Shown here piece after piece: positions 34,325-45,413 of a stretch of DNA of 64,000 nt (its first letter is position 1; the number at the start of each line of letters is the position of its first letter). Under the pieces are notes generated by a model. It saw only the letters and a program-made list of their open reading frames with translations, did not search any database and had not been told where the DNA came from. The stretch lies in the NCBI RefSeq assembly GCF_037176765.1, contig NC_090024.1, forward strand, positions 242,346,571-242,410,570. The letters run 5' to 3'. The translations under genes were made by a program, and so were the position numbers. This DNA comes from Anolis sagrei. Its lineage: Eukaryota > Chordata > Lepidosauria > Squamata > Anolidae.

Positions 34325-35575
34325 CAGGGCCGTAGCCAGAAAAAAAATTCGGGAGGGGTTGAAATTTTCAGGAGGGGGGAGGTTTGAAAATTTCGCAGGG
34401 GGGTTGAAATCTGCCTCCTAGCTCACGCTAAAGCCAAGAGCACAGCAGGGGGCAGAGTAGCCTTCAATAGCCTGCAGCTCCACCCTTGTCAACCACCTCC
34501 ACCAAGTCTGGCCTCCTTAATGAGAGCATTCAACACCGCCCCCCGCCCCCAACTTGGTTGCTTCAGTACTGTTCTGTCACGCACTGTAAATAATTGTCTT
34601 TAGAACAGGATGTGCAACCTTTGCCCAGTGGGAAGCCAGGGGGCCTAAAGAGAAGTTTTCAGAGGTTTCCACCACAAACAGTCTTTAGATGGCTTGAGAA
34701 GTACAACAAAGTCTTTTATTAATGAACAATCAAACAGAAACTTCTCTTGTCTTCAGTAAAGTTAAGCAAATGATTCCAAGCTTTTAGGCAACTGGTGAAT
34801 TCCTAATCTTGCCCATGAAGGACAGGCAACTGTCTTCAATAACTTCTTCTTTAAAGGAAATTCCTTGTTTTAACTTCTCCCAGGCTGACTGTAATCTAAC
34901 CCTTACTGATGTGGGCTCCGCTACCGGGTCGAACTGCGTCTCAAACGCCGAGTGGACCTACCAGCAAGGCAGTAGAGGTTCTCCAGATGGAGGTCTTTGG
35001 TCTTTGGGGCTGTTTTCCTGGAAATTCTTTGGAGACTCTGAAGACCTTTCTCCCCCAGAAGGTCTTAAGGGTTGAAGCTTTTGTACAGGGGAAGCTTGCA
35101 CACATCCTATACATAAGCTTACCTTGCTGAGACTAACTAAAAATGGCTCCCTTCCCTTCCCAATTGCCCTGAGCAAGGGGCGGGACCAAAACTTAACAAT
35201 GATGGACAGGTGACTTGCCCTATGACTGCAACCAAAGAAGACACCTATCTGCAGAGTCCCTGAAACCTAGGACTGCAAGCAAACATTTAATACAAAGCAA
35301 ATAAAGTTGGAGCTCCTGGTACAGCTGTACCAGAACAACTACATTGGCTATTGCTGCAAGTAATGACAGTGTGAATAAATTGCTAACATTTGCTTGAGAT
35401 AGTGCTTGCAGTTCTGGAGGGACTTGATTTTTTTGCATCTCATAGACTTAGCAGCATGGGGATTTGGTTAACCAGTTAAAATTCATGAGTAAACCAGGTT
35501 TTTAAAAAAAATCTAAAACATTTCGGGGGGGGGGGGGTTGAACCCCCAAACCCCCCCCCCCTCGCTACGGGCCTG
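34325..35575. mobile_element. hAT-type element inserted in CR1
   Basis: Terminal inverted repeats CAGGGCCGTAGC and GCTACGGGCCTG, with the 8-bp duplication GCTCTCAC at 34317-34324 and 35576-35583. Poly(G)/poly(C) runs sit near 35525-35562. No transposase is seen. It carries a nested solo LTR. Confidence 0.85.
34570..35337. mobile_element. Solo LTR fossil (family shared with 62414-63868)
   Basis: Starts TGTTCTGTCACG and ends GTACCAGAACA, so it shows the TG...CA rule with inverted tips. The flanking 5-mers AGTAC and ACTAC differ by one base. Its body aligns by eye with the copy at 62414: GGACAGGCAACTG, GTGGGCTC, AAAATGGCTCCCT and CAAAACTTAACAATGAT are shared. Confidence 0.7.
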
Positions 35576-36720
35576 GCTCTCACAGTCAAGATGTTCTTCC
35601 TCATGTTCAGATGGAATCTCTCTTGTAGTTTGAAGCCACTGTTCCTTGTCCTAGTCTCCATGGAAGAAGAAAACAAGCTTGCTCCCTCCTCCCTGTTGCT
35701 TCCTCTCACATATTTATACATGGCTATCATATCTCCTCTCAGCCTTCTCTTCTTCAGGCTAAACATGCCCAGTTCTTTAAGCTGCTCCTCATAGGGCTTG
35801 TTCTCCAGACCCTTGATCATTTGAATTGCCCTCCTCTGGACACATTCCAGCTTGTCAATATCTCTCTTGAATTGTGGTGCCCAGAATTGGACACAATATT
35901 CCAGGTGTGGTCTAACCAAGGCAGAATAGAGCATGGGGAGCATTACTTCCTTAGATCTAGACACTATGCTCCTATTGATGCAGGCCAAAATCCCATTGGC
36001 TTTTTTTGCCGCCACATCACATTGTTGGCTCATGTTTAGCTTGTTGTCCACAAGGACTCCAAGATCTTTTTCAAACGTACTGCTCTCGAGACAGGCATCA
36101 TTGTCCCCCATTCTGTATCTTTGCATTTCGTTTTTCCTGCCATAGTGGAGTATCTTGCATTTGTCACTGTTGAACTTCTGTTTTGTTAGTTTTGGCCCAT
36201 TATCTCTCTAACCTGTCAAGATCATTTTGAATCCTGCTTCTGTCCTCTGGACTATTGGCTATCCCTCCCAATTTGGTGTCGTCTGCAAACTTGATGATCC
36301 TGCCTTCTAGCCCTTCATCTAAGTCATTAATAAAGATCCTGAACAGGACCGGGCCCAGGGGGGAACCCTGCTTGTGGCACTCCACTTGTCACTTCTTTCC
36401 AAGATGAAAAGGAAGCATTAGTGAGCACTCTCTGTGTTCGTCCACTTAACCAATTCCAGATCCACCTCACCGTAGTTTTGCCTCGCCCACATTGGACTAG
36501 TTTCCTTGCCAGAAGGTCATGGGGGACCTTGTCGAAGGCCTTCCTGAAATCCAGGTACGCTACATCCACGGCATTCCCCGCATCTACCCAGCTTGTAACT
36601 GTATCGAAAAAAACATCAGATTAGTCTGGCATGACTTGTTTTTGGTAAATCCATGTTGACTATTAGCGATGACCGCATTGGTTTCGTGCAATATACTCCC
36701 TCAAAGTCTCCTTCTCTGTA

Positions 36721-36845
36721 GGTTTTTAAGCAGAGGCTGGATGGCCATGAGTTGGGAGTGCTTTGATTGTGTCCTTCATAATAGCTGGAGGCTGGACTGG
36801 ATGACCCTTGGGGTCTCTTCCAAGTATGGTTCTATAATTGTATGG
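36721..36845 (+). mobile_element. Old CR1 3' end
   Basis: TTTTTAAGCAGAGGCTGGAT to CTTCCAAGTATGGTTCTATA, a diverged CR1 tip. Confidence 0.75.
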
Positions 36846-36859
36846 ATATGTATAGGAAG

Positions 36860-37440
36860 GACTATGTATATGTATAAGTCCTGCAGCCTTAAGAAAACTC
36901 AGAGCATTTTTAGGGCTCCACCTCATCCCACATATTCTAATTTTGAATTAATACCATCTGGCAGATGGTACAGGGCGACAAAGACAAGGACACACAGACA
37001 TATGAGATATATGTCCTCACTACCTCTGAGAATGCTTGCCATAGATGGAGGTGAAACGTCGGGAGAGAATGCCTCTAGAACATGGCCATATAGCCCGAAA
37101 AAACCTACAACAACCCATATGAGGGATAGCTTTTATCCTAGAGCTGTGACTCTATTGAACTCCATGGCTTCATGTTGATGGGGCATTGGGGGCTGTGTGG
37201 TGGTGGAGGGAGTGTGGAGAGATGGGGTGTTGCTTTCATAGAATCATAGAATCAAAGAGTTGGAAGAGACCTCATGGGCCATCAAGTCCAACCCCCTGCC
37301 AAGAAGCAGGAATATTGCATTCAAATCACCCCTGACAGATGGCCATGCAGCCTCTGTTTGTGTTGCGATATGTGCTGAGGAAAGCATTTAATTTCATTGT
37401 GCAATACAACATGGACAATAAAGTTATTCTATTCTATCCA
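36860..37440 (+). mobile_element. LINE 3' end of unassigned clade, with PLE and CR1 insertions
   Basis: Pieces 36900-37010, 37120-37235 and 37359-37440 read as one 3' region ending GGACAATAAAGTTATTCTAT then a TCTAT tail. A PLE-1 tail (37013-37118) with CATATGAG on both sides and a CR1 tip (37238-37358, antisense) interrupt it. Confidence 0.6.
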
Positions 37441-37845
37441 AGCTTTTGGACAGATGGCCATCCATCTTCCTCTGGATTCTGAGTGTTCAGCCGGATTGTG
37501 TTTTGCATCAGCGCAAGAAGAACCACAACAACACCGCAGTTCCCCAAAGACCTCCTGTCCTCGGGTTCCCTGGCGTTCTCCCATGCTCCGGCCTGGGAGT
37601 GCACTGGGGCCCCTGGAGAGCCAGGCAGCTGCTTTCGGGGAGGCCGAGTTCCCACAGCCTTGGCTATGGGGCCTCGCGTCTCCGCAAGGGCAACCGAGGC
37701 CCCGGCTGGGTCTGTGGGAACCAGACAGCGCTGGGCACGGTGCCTCGGCTGGCTTCCTCCATGGGCCCCGAGGGAGGGAAAGAGACCAAGCCAGATCCGC
37801 CCCTGCAGACGGCCTTTCCGACGCCAGCATGATGTGCGGCCCAAG
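37440..37845. other. GC-rich single-copy-looking segment
   Basis: GC-rich block with many CpG sites, for example CTCGCGTCTCCGCAAGGGCA. Open frames exist on both strands but none resembles a protein I know. It could be a regulatory or CpG-rich element between MYLK2 and FOXS1. Function unknown. Confidence 0.35.
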
Positions 37846-37858
37846 ATATTGTTTTCTG

Positions 37859-38096
37859 GGTTGTTGTAGGTTTTTCCGGGCCATATGGCCATGTTCTGGA
37901 GGCAATTTTTCTCCTGATGTTTCGCCTGCATCTATGGCAAGCATCCTCAGAGGTAGTGAGGTCACTACCTCTGAGGATGCTTGCCATAGATGCAGGTGAA
38001 ACGTCAGGAGAAAAATTGCCTCCAGAACATGGCCATATAGCCCGGAAAAACCTACAACAACCCAGTGATCCCGGCCATGAAAGCCTTCGACAATAC
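37859..38096. mobile_element. Minimal PLE-1 palindrome, second example
   Basis: 238-bp palindrome of two facing PLE-1 tails, centre about 37958-37976. Flanked by the 13-bp duplication ATATTGTTTTCTG at 37846-37858 and 38097-38109. Both arms hold a hammerhead-like core. Confidence 0.88.
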
Positions 38097-38261
38097 ATAT
38101 TGTTTTCTGCTGGAAAGAGGGTGCAAAAGGAGAGAGAGCCCCAGGGCTTGGGCTGCAGCAGCTCTTGGACCTGGAGGAGGAAGAAGAGGGGCCAGTTTGG
38201 GAACTGCGATGGAGCCATTTGATGTGGTCTCAGTTGGAGTTGGGGTTCTGGGTGCATCTAC

Positions 38262-38393
38262 CCAAGGCATGGGCCAACTTCGGTCCTCCCTCCAGGTGTT
38301 TTGGACTTCAACTCCCATAATTCCAGACAGTTGGTAGTGGGGGTTGAAGTCCAAAACATCTGGAGGAAGGGCTGAAGTTGGCCTATGCCTGAA
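38262..38393. repeat. Palindromic MITE
   Basis: GGCATGGGCCAACTTCGGTC facing AAGTTGGCCTATGCCTG, same family as 12319. 38395-38560 is unassigned. Confidence 0.8.
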
Positions 38394-38565
38394 AACACCG
38401 TTCAGTGCCGTCCCTAGAGCCATACCACTGCATGACGAAATCCAAGCCCACGTTCCTCTTGATATTATCCAATATGGGGAAGCAGCAGAAATAGTTCTGG
38501 TCCCAAAGTGCCAAGGGCTGGTGACACATTTGTGCTCATTGGTTAGGCATCAAAAATAAAATGCA

Positions 38566-39895
38566 AAGCTACAGAATGGGGGATGCTTGGCTCAATAGCA
38601 GTACATGTGAACAAGATCTTGGAGTCCTCGTGGGGAGGAAGGTAAACATGAGCCAGGAACGTCATGCAGCGGCTTAAAAAGCCAATGGGATTTTGGCCTG
38701 CATTTATAGGAGTCTAGTGTCTAGATCCAGGGAAGTCATGCTACTCTTCTATTCAATTGGTTCAGCGAGCGGCAGCCAGGATGTTAACTGGCGTTCCTTA
38801 GAGGGAGAGGTCAACCCTCCTGTTTAGGGAGCTCCATTGGCTGCCATTCATTTTCCGGTCCCAATTCAAGGTGCTTACCTTCAAAGCCCTAAACGGTTTG
38901 GGAACCGCCTACCTGTGTGACTGCATTTCTGTATACGAACCCACACGATCTCTTCGATCATCTGGAGAGGCCCTGCTCACGATCCCACCTGCATTGCAAG
39001 CGCAATTGGTGGGGAGGAGGGACAGGGCCTTCTCGGTGGTGGGCCCTCAACTCTGGAACTCACTCCCCAAGGACATCAGGCATGCCCCAACACTGACAGT
39101 CTTTAGGAGGAGCTTGAAAACATGGTTGTTCCAGTGTGCCTTCCCAGAATAAGGAAACTCCAAGCAATTTGTCCCGAATACACTTTATTAGAGATCTAGG
39201 ATCGTCTGCACACCCCACCTATCTTCAAAATACCTATCCTATTTCACCTGGTCATGCACAGCATTTTTTAACAATTTTAATTATTACACTTGGCCCTGCC
39301 ATAGGGTCTTTTAATGCATTGTGGTGTTATTGTTAATGTTTACTTCTTTATGAGTTTATTTACTGTTGTATTGTTGTTGTTGTTGTTTTACTGATGTATT
39401 TGGGCTCAGCCTCTTGCAACCTTTACCGAGTCCTTCAGGAGATGGTAGCGAGGTACAAATAAAGGTTTATTATTATTATTATTATTATTATTAACAAGCC
39501 CTATGAGGAGTGGCTTAAAGAGCTGGGCATGTTTAGCCTGCAGGAGAGAAGGCTGAGATGAGACAGGATGAGGGACATGGATCAAGATAGGGAGGAGGGA
39601 GCAGGTTTGTTTTCTGCTGTCCTGGAAACTAGGACGCAATGGAGCAATGGCTTCAAACTACAGGAAAGGAGATTCCATTTGAACATTAGGAAGAACTTCC
39701 TGACTGTGAGAGCCGTTCAGCAGTGGAACTCTCTGCCCAGGAGTGTGGTGGAGGCTCCTCCTTAGGAGGCTTTTAAACAGAGGCTGGATGGCTATCTGTC
39801 AGGGGTGCTTTGAATGCAATTTTCCTGCTTCTTGGCAGAACGGGGTTGGACTGGATGGCCCACAAGGTCTTTCCGAACTCTAGGATTCTATGATA
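38566..39895 (+). mobile_element. CR1 LINE interrupted by an L2-like LINE
   Basis: CR1 pieces 38566-38758 (ATGCAAAGCTACAGAATGGG) and 39495-39895 (AACAAGCCCTATGAGGAGTG to the CR1 tip) flank an L2-like LINE at 38759-39493. The L2 part encodes LTFKALNGLGTAYLCDCISV and RDRAFSVVGPQLWNSLPKDI and ends in (ATT)n. Some CR1 sequence at the junction is missing. Confidence 0.85.
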
Positions 39896-40570
39896 CTTTC
39901 CTTCTTGGAAACCTTCTGCAAACTTGTACCTTCACAGACCAATGACTTCCAGAGAACTCTAACTTGGAAGGGACCTCCAGGGATAGAATCATAGAATCAA
40001 AGAGTTGGAAGAGACCTCATGGGCCATCCAGTCCAACCCCATTCTGCCAAGAAGCAGGAATATTGCATTCAAATCACCCCTGACAGATGGCCATACAGCC
40101 TCTGTTTAAAAGCTTCCAAAGAAGGAGCCTCCATCACACTCCGGGGCAGAGAGTTCCACTGCTGAACGGCTCTCACAGTCAGGAAGTTCTTCCTCATCTT
40201 CAGATGGAATCTCCTCTCTTGTAGTTTGAAGCCATTGTTCCTTTGCGTCTTAGTCTCCAGGGAAGCAGAAAACAAGCTTGCTCCCTCCTCCCTGTGGCTT
40301 CCTCTCACATATTTATACATGGCTATCATATCTCCTCTCAGCCTTCTCTTCTTCAGGTTAAACATGCCCAGCTCCTTAAGCCGCTCCTCATAGGGCTTGT
40401 TCTCCAGACCCTTGATCATTTTAGTCACCCTCCTCTGGATACAGTTCAGCTTGTCAATGGACCCCCAGGGATCATCCAGTCCAACCCCTTTCACCATACT
40501 GGAAGAGACAATCAAAGCCCTCCCAACAGATGACCATCCAGCCTCTGTTTAAAGGCCTCTAGAGAAGGCC
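39895..40570 (-). mobile_element. CR1 nested in an older CR1
   Basis: A young antisense CR1 3' part (about 39984-40459) sits between older CR1 pieces. CAGGGAT is present at both junctions. Confidence 0.75.
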
Positions 40571-40571
40571 T

Positions 40572-40795
40572 GAGTGTTATGTTAGGAAGAACTTCCTGAC
40601 TGTGAGAGCCGTTCAGCAGTGGAACTCTCTGCCCCAGAGTGTGGTGGAGGCTCCTTCTTTGGAAGCTTTTAAGCAGAGGCTGGATGGCCATCTGTCAGGG
40701 GTGATTTGAATGCAATATTCCTGCTTCTTGGCAGAATGGGGTTGGACTGGATGGCCCAGGAGGTCTCTGCCAACTCTTTGATTCTATGATTCTAT
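40572..40795 (+). mobile_element. CR1 3' end
   Basis: Starts TTATGTTAGGAAGAACTTCC and ends GATTCTATGATTCTATATGA. 40800-41060 is unassigned. Confidence 0.9.
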
Positions 40796-41440
40796 ATGAA
40801 GGCACACAGTAAACAACAAAGGATTCTATGCTTAGATGTGCACTTCTCCTCTATGGATGCTTCCCCAATGTTTTTGACAGTCATCATCATTGCAACTAGT
40901 GTCGATTTCGGTTTTGGTCTTTCCAATAGGTTTGAATTTTTGAAAACACAGTCTGCCAAATGTTTGTTTGACTTCAGTTTGTTTTGTATTGTTTACCATA
41001 CCTTGGATACTTTGGATAAAGAAAAGGATATAAATATTTTCCAAAGTAAGTGAGAAATTCCAAGCGAGGGAACTGCAGAAATCCTATAAATCCCGGCAAC
41101 TACAACTCCCAAATGTCAAGGTCTATTTCTTCCATGTGAGTTCAGCCAGTTTCTCAATATGGGGGTTGGGACCCCTGAGGGGGTTGCGAGGGGGTGTCAG
41201 AGGGGTCACCAAAGACCATCAGAAAACACAGTATTTTCAATTGGTCATGCGGGTTCTGTTTGGGAAGTTTGGCTCAATTCTATCATTGATGGGGTTCAGA
41301 ATGCTCTTTCATTGTAGGTGAACTATAAATCCTAGCAACTGCAATGCTCAAATGTCAAGGTCTATTTTCCCCAAATTCCACCAGTGTTCACATTTGGGTA
41401 TATTGAGTATTTGTGCCAACTTTGGTCCATATCTATCATG

Positions 41441-41919
41441 ATTGTGGCGCAGCTGGCTGAGTGTCAGCTGCATTAAGATCACTCTGACCAAAAGATCATG
41501 AGTTCGAAGCCAGCCTGGGATGGAGTGGGTTTCCAACCAATTGTGTAGCCTGTTGTCGACCTTTGCAACCCGAAAGACAGTTGCATCTGTCAAGTAGGAC
41601 AATAAGGTACCACCTTAAAGTGTGAGGAGGCTAAATTAACTGATTTATGAGGCCATAAAAAAAACTCCAGCAAGCACTCCAGCAAAAAGCATGCGGGGAA
41701 TGCAGAAGTACTTCATCAGCATCGCAGATGGACGATGAAAGCGACAGCTCCCCTGGCGGCCAGAAAAAGTTAAATAGCCTCTGTGTATGTCTGTATATGT
41801 TCGTATGTCAAAAATTGGCATCGAATGTTTGCCATATATGTGTACACTGTAATCTGCCCTGAGTCCCCTGCGGGGTGAGAAGGGCGGAATATAAAAGCTG
41901 TAAATAAATAAATAAATAG
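41441..41919 (+). mobile_element. tRNA-headed SINE with an L2-like tail
   Basis: The head GTGGCGCAGCTGGCTGAGTG and the B-box-like GAGTTCGAAGCC suggest a tRNA origin. The tail CCTGAGTCCCCTGCGGGGTG and (AAAT)n match the L2-like 3' ends, so L2 machinery probably mobilised it. Confidence 0.75.
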
Positions 41920-42087
41920 TTTGAGTCCACAGTGCTCTCTGGATGTAGCTGAACTACAACTCCAAAACTCAAGGTCAATGCCCACCAAACCCTTCCAGTA
42001 TTTTCTGTTGGGACTTCTGTGTGCCAAGTTTGGTTCAGTTCCATTGTTGGTGGAGTTCAGAATACTCTGTGATTGTAGGTGAACTAT

Positions 42088-43535
42088 AAATCCCAGCAAG
42101 TAAAACTCCCAAATGTCAAGGTCTATTTCCCCCGAACTCCACCAATGTTCACATTTGGGCATATTGAGTATCAGAGCCAAGTTTGGTCCAGATTCATCGT
42201 TGTTTGAGTCCACAGTGCTCTCTGGATGTAGGTGAACTACAACTCCAAAACTCAAGGTCAATGCCCACCAAAGCCTTCTAGTGCAGTGGTTCTCAACCTT
42301 CCAAATGCCGCGACCCCTTAATACAGTTCCTCATGTTGTGGTGACCCCCAATCATAACCCTAACATTCTGAATCGCCATGTAAATAATGATCTGCAGGAT
42401 ATATTTTCATTCACTGGAGCAAATTTGGTACAAATAACAGGTATGTCCAAATTTGTATAATGGTGTGGTTGGGGGCGGGGGGTTGATTTTGTCATTTGGG
42501 AGTTGTAGTTGCTGGGATTTATAGTTAACCTGTAAACAAAGAGCATTCTGAATCCCACCAACAATGGAATTGAACCAAAGTTGGCACAGAGAACTCCTAT
42601 GGCCAACAGAAAATACTGGAAGGGTTTGGTGGGCATTGACCCTGTGTTTGGGAGTTGTAGTTTGCCTACATCCAGAGAGCACTGTGGGCTCAAACAATGA
42701 TGGATCTGGAACAAACTTGGCACGGATACTCCATATGCCCAAATATGAACACTGATGGGGTTTGGGGAAAATAGACTTTGACATTTGGGAGTTGTACTTG
42801 CTGGGATTTATAGTTCACCTACAATCAAGGAGTGTTCTGAACCCCACCAATGATAGAATTGGGCCAAACTTCCCACACAGAACCCCCATGACCAACAGAA
42901 AATACTGTGTTTTCTGATGGTCTTTGGTGACCCCTCTGACACCCCTTCGCGACCCCCCCAGGGGTCCCGACCCCCAGGTTGAGAAACACTGTTCTAATGT
43001 TTTCTGTTGGTCATGGGAGTCCTGTGTTGGTGGAGTTCAGAATATTCTGTGATTGTAGGTGAACTATAAATCCCAAACAGTAAGAGGAGAGCAGGCATGC
43101 TCCAACTCCCACCATTCCTAAAAACCTCAGGCCCTTTCCTTTCCCCCCTCAGCTGGCTGTTAGGAATGGTGGGAGTTGGAGTCCAAAACGCCCGGAGGGC
43201 CCAAGTTTGCCACACATGCACACCACATTACCATGCGCCAAGCATGCCTGCTCTCCTCTTCCTGCTTGGAATTTATAGTTCACCTACAATCACAGAATAT
43301 TCTGAACTCCACCAACACAGGACTCCCATGACCAACAGAAAACACTAGAAGGCTTTGGTGGGCATTGACCTTGAGTTTTGGAGTTGTAGTTCACCTACAT
43401 CCAGAGAGCACTGTGGACTCAAACAACGATGGATCTGGACCAAACTTGGCTTTGATACTTAATATGCCCAAATGTGAACACTGGTGGAGTTTGGGGGAAA
43501 TAGACCTTGATATTTGGGAATTGTACTTGCTGGGA
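42088..43535. repeat. Large palindrome of hAT DNA around a MITE
   Basis: The left arm (42088-42283 plus 43000-43096) and right arm (about 43223-43535) are inverted copies about 300 bp long. They share private variants: an altered GGGGGAAAT, an ACTTGCTGGG block and GAGGAGAGCAGGCATGC at the turn. The spacer 43097-43222 is MITE sequence. The 708-bp hAT lies only in the left arm. Confidence 0.8.
42284..42991 (+). mobile_element. SPIN-like hAT copy, full-length non-autonomous
   Basis: Starts CAGTGGTTCTCAACCTTCC and ends GGTTGAGAAACACTG. The 8-bp duplications TTCTAGTG (42276-42283) and TTCTAATG (42992-42999) differ by one base. 708 bp. Confidence 0.88.
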
Positions 43536-43590
43536 TTTGGAGTCCAAAACACTTGGAGGACCCAAGTTTGCCCATGCCTGGTTTATCCCC
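43535..43590. repeat. MITE half copy
   Basis: AGTCCAAAACACTTGGAGGA and AAGTTTGCCCATGCCTGG, then a poly(C) run. Confidence 0.7.
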
Positions 43591-43663
43591 CCCTCCCCCC
43601 CCAATAATAAGAAAACCTGACACTGCAGAAAAATAGAATCTGTGTCGAAAGTTTGAAAGCACA

Positions 43664-43669
43664 TTTATT
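43664..43669 (-). terminator. FOXS1: FOXS1 polyadenylation signal
   Basis: AATAAA on the minus strand about 190 bp past the FOXS1 stop, in otherwise repeat-free DNA. A plausible transcript end. Confidence 0.65.
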
Positions 43670-43859
43670 CCATTATCCAAACAAACAAATTTGTCGCAGG
43701 AGGATCGAGACATTTCGGACAGAGGGACCCCAATGCCAACGAACAGAAATGGGACACCTCCGTCCTATCGAGTCAATAACTTACATGGATGTCCAGAGAT
43801 CCCTGTCTCTGAGCGCAGCTACCTCTCCCCTTACTCCCATCCATCTAGTACCCCAATGT

Positions 43860-45413
43860 TCATTCAAAGAAGAACATCCCCGGAGTCCGGTAGAGGCAAT
43901 GGGGCAGACCCAGCGGGTACGCATTCCCTCCTTGGAGGGAGAAGGGGCTTCCAGACCAAGGATCCTGTTCCTGCATGAAGCTGGACGGCTGGACGGCCGG
44001 AGTTGAGGAAGAGGTGGATGGAGCGGATGGAGAGGTCAAGAGATGCTCCAAGGCTGCACTGCTCCGGTGTTCGTTGACGCAGAAGTTCAACGCCTGCAAG
44101 CGGCACTGATAGTTCCCCCCAAGGGCATCGGAGCCGGAGTAGCCCAAGGAGCCAAACACGGGCAACACTGGAGGCTTGGAGTAGCCTTCAACCTCAAAGG
44201 GGATCGAAGGCTGGGAAGCTTTGCCTGGGAAAGAAGGAGCCAACCGTCCAAAGGCTTGGGATGCCTCCTTCCCTTCTGGAAGGCCTTTGGGGGAGCTTTG
44301 GAGGACTTCCTTGACCTCAGTCCTGGGCAGAGGCATCATCCGGTCACCAAGGTGGATCCCCGGCACAAGATTCCCAGCTCGCTGTGGGCTCTCCTTGCCC
44401 TGGGAGCAACTCAGTTGGGAAGAAAAGCAGGGCTCTTGGACGAAGAGGTGCGACTTGGATGGTGGCAAAGAAGAAGCCAACTGTCCAAAGGCTTGGGATG
44501 CCTCCTTCCCTTCTGGAAGGCCTTTGGTGGCGCTTTGGAGGACCTCCTTGACCTCTGTCCTGGGCAGAGCGAGCTGCTGAGGCACCATTCGGTCACCAAG
44601 GTGGATGGGATTCCCAGCTTGCTGTGGGTCCTCCTTGCCCTGGGAGCAACTCAGTTGGGAAGAAAAGCAGGGCTCTTGGACAAAGAGATGCGACTTGGAT
44701 GCAGGCAAAGCTTGAGGATGGTGACCCAATGGCCGAAACCTGAACATAGAGGGTTTGGCACATACCACTTGTTCCGTGCAAGGAAGGGCTGTGTCACCAT
44801 TGTTTTGGCCACAAATAGGCATCTCCAAGGGTTTTGCAGGACTTGGCATCTCCTGGCATGGACTTTGCAGCAAGCCAGATGGGGTGCTTGGCGAAGAGTG
44901 ACCATCTTCCACCTTGATGGCCTTTCTGGTCCTTGTTTGGCCTTTGGAGAACTTCTTGGGTTCCCCATCATCCGCGGTGCCTCGCTTGCGGGTGAACCTT
45001 CGCCGCCGCCTCAAGAAGCTCCCGTTCTCGAACATGTCGTAGCAGTCGGGGTCCAGCGCCCAGTAGCTCCCCTTGCCAGGCTTCTTGTCATCCCGAGGCA
45101 TCTTCACAAAGCATTCATTGAGCGAGAGGTTGTGGCGGATGCTGTTCTGCCAGCCCTGCTTGTTGTCGCGGTAGTAGGCGAAGCGGCCCATGATGTAGCG
45201 GTAGATCCCGCTGAGCGTGATCCGCTTTTCCGGAGTGCTCTGGATGGCCATGGTGATCAGGGCGATGTAGCTGTACGGCGGCTTGGTGCCATCCACGTTG
45301 GACAAACGGGGACCCAAGAAAGTCTCAGAGGATGCATACCTGCAAAGGCCAGCAGCACTTGAGGCCTTGCAGGTGGAGAGGGAAAGGGATGTCTTTGGAT
45401 AGTCCAGCTGCAT
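43860..45413 (-). CDS. FOXS1: FOXS1, forkhead transcription factor
   Basis: Single coding exon, 517 codons from the ATG at 45413. The forkhead domain (residues about 43-140) reads [60 protein letters not shown] (recognition helix 3) and [20 protein letters not shown], then RRRRRF. The C-terminus keeps the FOXS1 signature [17 protein letters not shown] and [18 protein letters not shown]. It is longer than the human protein (about 330 aa) mainly because of a long middle part with an 80-residue tandem duplication. Start choice: 45413 has A at -3; in-frame upstream ATGs at 45542 and 45527 remain possible. Convergent with MYLK2, as in human. FOXS1 is a nuclear factor of vascular pericyte and neural-crest lineages in mammals. 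Confidence 0.95.
   Translation of the reverse strand: MQLDYPKTSLSLSTCKASSAAGLCRYASSETFLGPRLSNVDGTKPPYSYIALITMAIQSTPEKRITLSGIYRYIMGRFAYYRDNKQGWQNSIRHNLSLNECFVKMPRDDKKPGKGSYWALDPDCYDMFENGSFLRRRRRFTRKRGTADDGEPKKFSKGQTRTRKAIKVEDGHSSPSTPSGLLQSPCQEMPSPAKPLEMPICGQNNGDTALPCTEQVVCAKPSMFRFRPLGHHPQALPASKSHLFVQEPCFSSQLSCSQGKEDPQQAGNPIHLGDRMVPQQLALPRTEVKEVLQSATKGLPEGKEASQAFGQLASSLPPSKSHLFVQEPCFSSQLSCSQGKESPQRAGNLVPGIHLGDRMMPLPRTEVKEVLQSSPKGLPEGKEASQAFGRLAPSFPGKASQPSIPFEVEGYSKPPVLPVFGSLGYSGSDALGGNYQCRLQALNFCVNEHRSSAALEHLLTSPSAPSTSSSTPAVQPSSFMQEQDPWSGSPFSLQGGNAYPLGLPHCLYRTPGMFFFE
44229..44703 (-). repeat. FOXS1: In-frame tandem duplication inside FOXS1
   Basis: Two copies of about 236 bp (44467-44703 and 44229-44461). 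Each encodes [20 protein letters not shown], then [17 protein letters not shown] and [14 protein letters not shown]. Small in-frame differences separate the copies. Confidence 0.92.

Larger units (their letters stand above)
34127..36640 (-). mobile_element. CR1 LINE, about 1.3 kb, split by an hAT element
   Basis: Antisense CR1 from the 3' tip (34127) up to 34324, then from 35584 to about 36640. It covers the C-terminus, the ESSTFEKDLGVLVDNKLNMS block, [20 protein letters not shown] and VAYLDFRKAFDKVPHDLLAR. The gap is the hAT element. Confidence 0.9.
41137..43080 (-). mobile_element. SPIN-like hAT copy carrying a SINE and another hAT copy
   Basis: Antisense hAT blocks run from AGTTTCTCAATATGGGGGTT to 43080. 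They are interrupted by a SINE (about 41441-41919) and by a sense hAT copy (42284-42991). Confidence 0.75.

Noticed and set aside
37429-37965. Open frames in the GC-rich island
   Set aside because: Frames on both strands run into the PLE palindrome and resemble no protein I know.
44043-45362. 439-codon plus-strand frame overlapping FOXS1
   Set aside because: Antisense shadow of FOXS1; the minus frame has the forkhead domain and conserved C-terminus.
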